Shown here: positions 32,504 through 35,191 of the stretch, piece after piece
Position numbering within the stretch: position 1 is the stretch's first letter
Layout: each line of letters starts with the position of its first letter
NCBI GenBank assembly: GCA_943331295.2
Contig: CALQLA020000050.1
Span: 1 to 35,191, forward strand
DNA from: Bordetella parapertussis
GTDB taxonomy: Bacteria; Pseudomonadota; Gammaproteobacteria; Burkholderiales; Casimicrobiaceae
DNA length: 35,191 nucleotides
Direction of reading: 5' to 3'
Notes under the pieces: model-generated
Databases searched by the model: none
The model's input: the letters and a program-made list of their open reading frames with translations, nothing else
Told to the model about the DNA's origin: nothing
Position numbers and translations under genes: made by a program

Positions 32504-35191
32504 ATGAAGTTCGAAACGGGCTCAGCGATGGTCGAGGCGACAAGGGCGTTCCTGCAACGATGGGTCGATTGCAGGGCAGTCCTCACCTTTGCGGCTGTCG
32601 CGCTGGGGCTGGCGTTGTTGCCGGCCGATCCCGCGAGCGCGCGCAGTGCGTCCGCCGCGCCCGTCGCGCGCGGCAGCGCCACGGTCGCGATCCTCGACAC
32701 CGGCATCGACGCCACGCACCCGGATCTCAAGGAGTACGTGGTTCCCGGCGCGTCGATGCTCGACGGTTCCGACGGTCGGGTGGACTCCCACGGGCACGGC
32801 ACGCAGATGGCGGGGATCGTCGCGGCGAATTTCCGCAATGGTGCGGCGATCGCCGGGGTGAAGCCCGCTGCCCTGCGGATGATGCCGGTGAACGTGCTCG
32901 ACGCCACCGGCGCCGGGAACGACGACAACGTGGTGCGCGGGGTGCGCTGGGCCGCCGACCACGGCGCCGACGTCATCCTGATGGCGTTCAGCAATCCGGG
33001 GTACAGCCAACAGTTGCAGGATGCGGTGGACTATGCGTGGGGGAAGGGGGTTGTACTGGTGGCGGCCAACGGCAACGAGGGCACCGACAAGCCCGCTTAC
33101 CCGGCCGGCTATCGAGGCGTGGCCGGCATCGCGGCCCTGGATGGTCTTGGGCGCATTGCCGCCAGCAGCAACACCGGCCCACACACTTTCCTTGCGGCGC
33201 CGGGTGCCGAAATAGCGACCGCCACGCGCGGTGGTGGCGTTGCCCTAGTCGGCGGCACTTCGCCCGCATCAGCTGCTGTGGCTGGCATGGCTGCCTCCAT
33301 GAAGGCGAAGGACGCGGTGCTCGTCAACGCGGTGATTCTCCAACGCTTGGCCATTGGCGCTGTGCGCGGGATGCGCACTGCTGGTATCGGACGTCTCCAC
33401 GAATTCGTCTGCGAGCGGGCTTGCATGGTCTCGGCGTGGGCAAATGCCGGTGGCGGTTCGCTCGAACCCATGGGGGCTTCACCCCACACCACGGCAAACC
33501 CAGGTCCGTACACGGCAGCTGCGGCAATCGCAAGCACGGCGACCGGCGGCAATTGGAATGCCACGGGGACGTGGACCGGGGGCGTAGTGCCCGGGTCAGG
33601 CGACACCGTAACGATAACGACCGGGGCCACAGTTACGGTGACTGCCGATGCCGCCGCCACATCATTGTCGTTAGGCAACGCCAATGGAAACGCTACGCTT
33701 TCCTTCAACAGCGGCACTACCCTTACGGTATCTGGAACCGTGACGCTTGGCCAAGTGTCAGCCGGGAACAACCGGTTTGGCATCATCAACATGACCAACG
33801 GCGGGACGCTTAGTGCTGGCGCGTTGGCCGTCGGAAACACTGGCACTGGCAATACGCTGACAGCCGGAGCCGGTACGGTCATATTGACGGGAACCAATAC
33901 GATCCCGACAAATGCCGCCGGGTGGGCATTCAATAATCTGATAATCAGCGCCGGCACCACGACGTTGGGTACGGCCATCACCGTGGGCAGCAACTTGAGC
34001 GTGGGCAATGGGGCCACGTTCACGGCGGGGGCTTTTGCGCTGACCGTATCTGGAACGACGACCGTCGGCGGGGGAACCAGCGGGACGTTGTCGATCTCAT
34101 CGGCAACCGGCACCAAGACCTTTACCGGCGATGTCACGGTGAACAGTGGCGCGACCTGGAGCGAGTCCGCAGCTGCGGCGGTTGCCTTTGGCGGAAGCCT
34201 GACGAACAGCGGCACCTTCACCGCCAGTACCGGGACGCACACGTTTACCGGGGTCTCCAAGTCGCTGACCGGGACCATCAGCATTCCGACGGCGACTTTC
34301 TCGGGGACGGGGGCCGCGTACACGAACAACGGCACGTTCACGTCGGCGACGTTGCTGACGGTGACCTCTCCGGCCGTGCTGACCAATGCGGGAACGATCA
34401 CCGCCACGGCGGCCTTGTCCGGCACCGGCGGTTTGACGCAAGGCTCCAACGCGACCCTAAATCTCGGAGGCACCTCCGGAATAACGACGCTGACCGCAAC
34501 CGCCTCCGGCAATACCGTCAATTACACTGGCGCGGGGCAGACGCTCTACGGGGGTAACTACGTCAACCTCAGCTTGAGCGGCAGCGGCACGAAGACGCTC
34601 CAGTCCTTGACAACAGCGGTCGCCGGCAATCTCTCGATCGGTACGGGCACGACGCTCGCCGCGGGGACGAACGGCTTCAGCATTGCCGGCAACTGGACCA
34701 ACGACGGGGCTTACACCTTCACCGCGGGTCAGACCGTGACCTTCAACGGGTCGGCGACGCAGAGCATCGGCGGCGCCACGACGACTACATTCGGTGTCAT
34801 CGATCGAACCACCGGAACCCAGTTCAGCCTCGCCGAAGGCGCGACCTATCCGGTCACGACATTCAAGATTGCAGGCGTGACGCAAGGCGCCGCCACCTGG
34901 GGGTCGACCAGTTCTACAGCGACGGTCAAGAACGACACCTATTTCGCAGCCACGACCGGCAAGTTGAACGTCACGACCGGGACCGGGCCGGGGGCGAGCC
35001 TGGTGTTCACCACGACCCCGGCAACGTGCACGGGCGGCGTGGCCTGCTCGACGCAGCCGGTGGTGACAGTGAAGGATGTGGCCGGAAATACGGCGCTCAC
35101 CGACACGTCGTCGGTGACGCTGGCGCTGACGACCCATCCGGGTGGGGGAACGCTGACCTGTACGGGGGGGAACCCCAAGGCAGCGGTGGCC
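32504..35191 (+). CDS. Secreted subtilase (S8) fused to a long beta-strand-repeat region (partial, runs off the window)
   Basis: At least 896 codons stay open from ATG 32504 to the window edge. The start has a signal peptide (VLTFAAVALGLALLPADPASA). A subtilisin-type domain follows with Asp65 (VAILDTGIDATHPDL), His98 (DSHGHGTQMAGIV), the oxyanion Asn near 191 (VLVAANGNEG) and Ser253 (VGGTSPASAAVAG), so the triad is complete. The catalytic domain is short and ends by about residue 280. From about 340 on, the protein is Thr/Gly/Ala/Asn-rich with short repeating strands (GGNWNATGTWTGGVVPGSGD, SLGNANGNATLSFNSGTTLT, LTNSGTFTAS, YTNNGTFTSA), typical of beta-helical surface proteins. It may be an adhesin, a self-processing surface protein or an autotransporter; the C-terminus is needed to decide. 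Confidence 0.88.
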   Translation, partial: MKFETGSAMVEATRAFLQRWVDCRAVLTFAAVALGLALLPADPASARSASAAPVARGSATVAILDTGIDATHPDLKEYVVPGASMLDGSDGRVDSHGHGTQMAGIVAANFRNGAAIAGVKPAALRMMPVNVLDATGAGNDDNVVRGVRWAADHGADVILMAFSNPGYSQQLQDAVDYAWGKGVVLVAANGNEGTDKPAYPAGYRGVAGIAALDGLGRIAASSNTGPHTFLAAPGAEIATATRGGGVALVGGTSPASAAVAGMAASMKAKDAVLVNAVILQRLAIGAVRGMRTAGIGRLHEFVCERACMVSAWANAGGGSLEPMGASPHTTANPGPYTAAAAIASTATGGNWNATGTWTGGVVPGSGDTVTITTGATVTVTADAAATSLSLGNANGNATLSFNSGTTLTVSGTVTLGQVSAGNNRFGIINMTNGGTLSAGALAVGNTGTGNTLTAGAGTVILTGTNTIPTNAAGWAFNNLIISAGTTTLGTAITVGSNLSVGNGATFTAGAFALTVSGTTTVGGGTSGTLSISSATGTKTFTGDVTVNSGATWSESAAAAVAFGGSLTNSGTFTASTGTHTFTGVSKSLTGTISIPTATFSGTGAAYTNNGTFTSATLLTVTSPAVLTNAGTITATAALSGTGGLTQGSNATLNLGGTSGITTLTATASGNTVNYTGAGQTLYGGNYVNLSLSGSGTKTLQSLTTAVAGNLSIGTGTTLAAGTNGFSIAGNWTNDGAYTFTAGQTVTFNGSATQSIGGATTTTFGVIDRTTGTQFSLAEGATYPVTTFKIAGVTQGAATWGSTSSTATVKNDTYFAATTGKLNVTTGTGPGASLVFTTTPATCTGGVACSTQPVVTVKDVAGNTALTDTSSVTLALTTHPGGGTLTCTGGNPKAAVA

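Noticed and set aside
32504..33300. Subtilase as the cytoplasmic leader peptidase of the RiPP cluster
   Set aside because: The protein has a secretion signal and a long surface-type repeat region, so a cytoplasmic processing role is unlikely; only trimming outside the cell remains possible.

Overview
The window is high-GC DNA with the gene content, codon usage and repeat types of a betaproteobacterium (Burkholderiales in the broad sense; I cannot name a genus). Signs are the intergenic CCCCCGAAGCGCGC repeats and CCCGGGTT hairpins, the anaerobic tungsten aldehyde oxidoreductase operon of the Aromatoleum type, and a low-oxygen or stress operon like the lxa locus of Burkholderia. No rRNA, tRNA, CRISPR array or intact insertion sequence was found.

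Left end (1-3,265): a ketoacyl-ACP synthase III-like gene with an unusual active site is followed by two decaying genes on the minus strand. One is the C-terminal part of an AbiEii-type nucleotidyltransferase toxin, broken by an in-frame stop. The other is a SphA/phenol-degradation-type outer-membrane protein that seems to have lost about 45 codons between two short repeats. The KAS III gene and the toxin remnant look less GC-rich than the rest, as in a transferred segment.

Region 2 (3,266-16,404, plus strand): one long run of twelve closely spaced or overlapping genes behind an FNR/ANR-like palindrome. They encode a DUF3141 alpha/beta-hydrolase (PHA-synthase-like), a phosphate acetyltransferase, acetate kinase, a small RRM-like protein, FabI, a DUF3302/HlyD/outer-membrane-factor export set with no inner-membrane pump, polyphosphate kinase 2, a VIT-like membrane protein, a small outer-membrane barrel and a SulP transporter. 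Together they suggest survival under low oxygen: ATP from acetyl phosphate or polyphosphate, plus envelope and storage changes. The run ends against a convergent phospholipase D-like lipoprotein gene, and the two stop codons share one CTATAG palindrome.

Region 3 (18,268-22,586, minus strand): a five-gene tungsten aldehyde oxidoreductase operon. In transcription order it holds a 4x[4Fe-4S] protein, the W-pterin subunit, an FAD subunit, a MoaD-like sulfur carrier and a small conserved protein. A perfect 13-bp hairpin lies between the W subunit and FAD subunit genes.

Region 4 (22,876-27,996, plus strand): a DoxX membrane protein, a secreted protein of unknown function, and a beta-oxidation pair (fused enoyl-CoA hydratase/3-hydroxyacyl-CoA dehydrogenase, then thiolase). 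Two related CCCGGGTT hairpins flank the first gene of that pair.

Region 5 (28,285-35,191, plus strand): the most novel part. A MraY/WecA-type sugar-phosphate transferase precedes a compact candidate RiPP (modified peptide) cluster: a PqqD-like peptide binder, a radical SAM/SPASM enzyme with extra cysteines, a 63-residue four-cysteine peptide with a TTG start, and an HPr-kinase-like protein. The window ends inside a large secreted protein that joins an N-terminal subtilase domain to a long Thr/Gly/Asn-rich beta-strand-repeat region.
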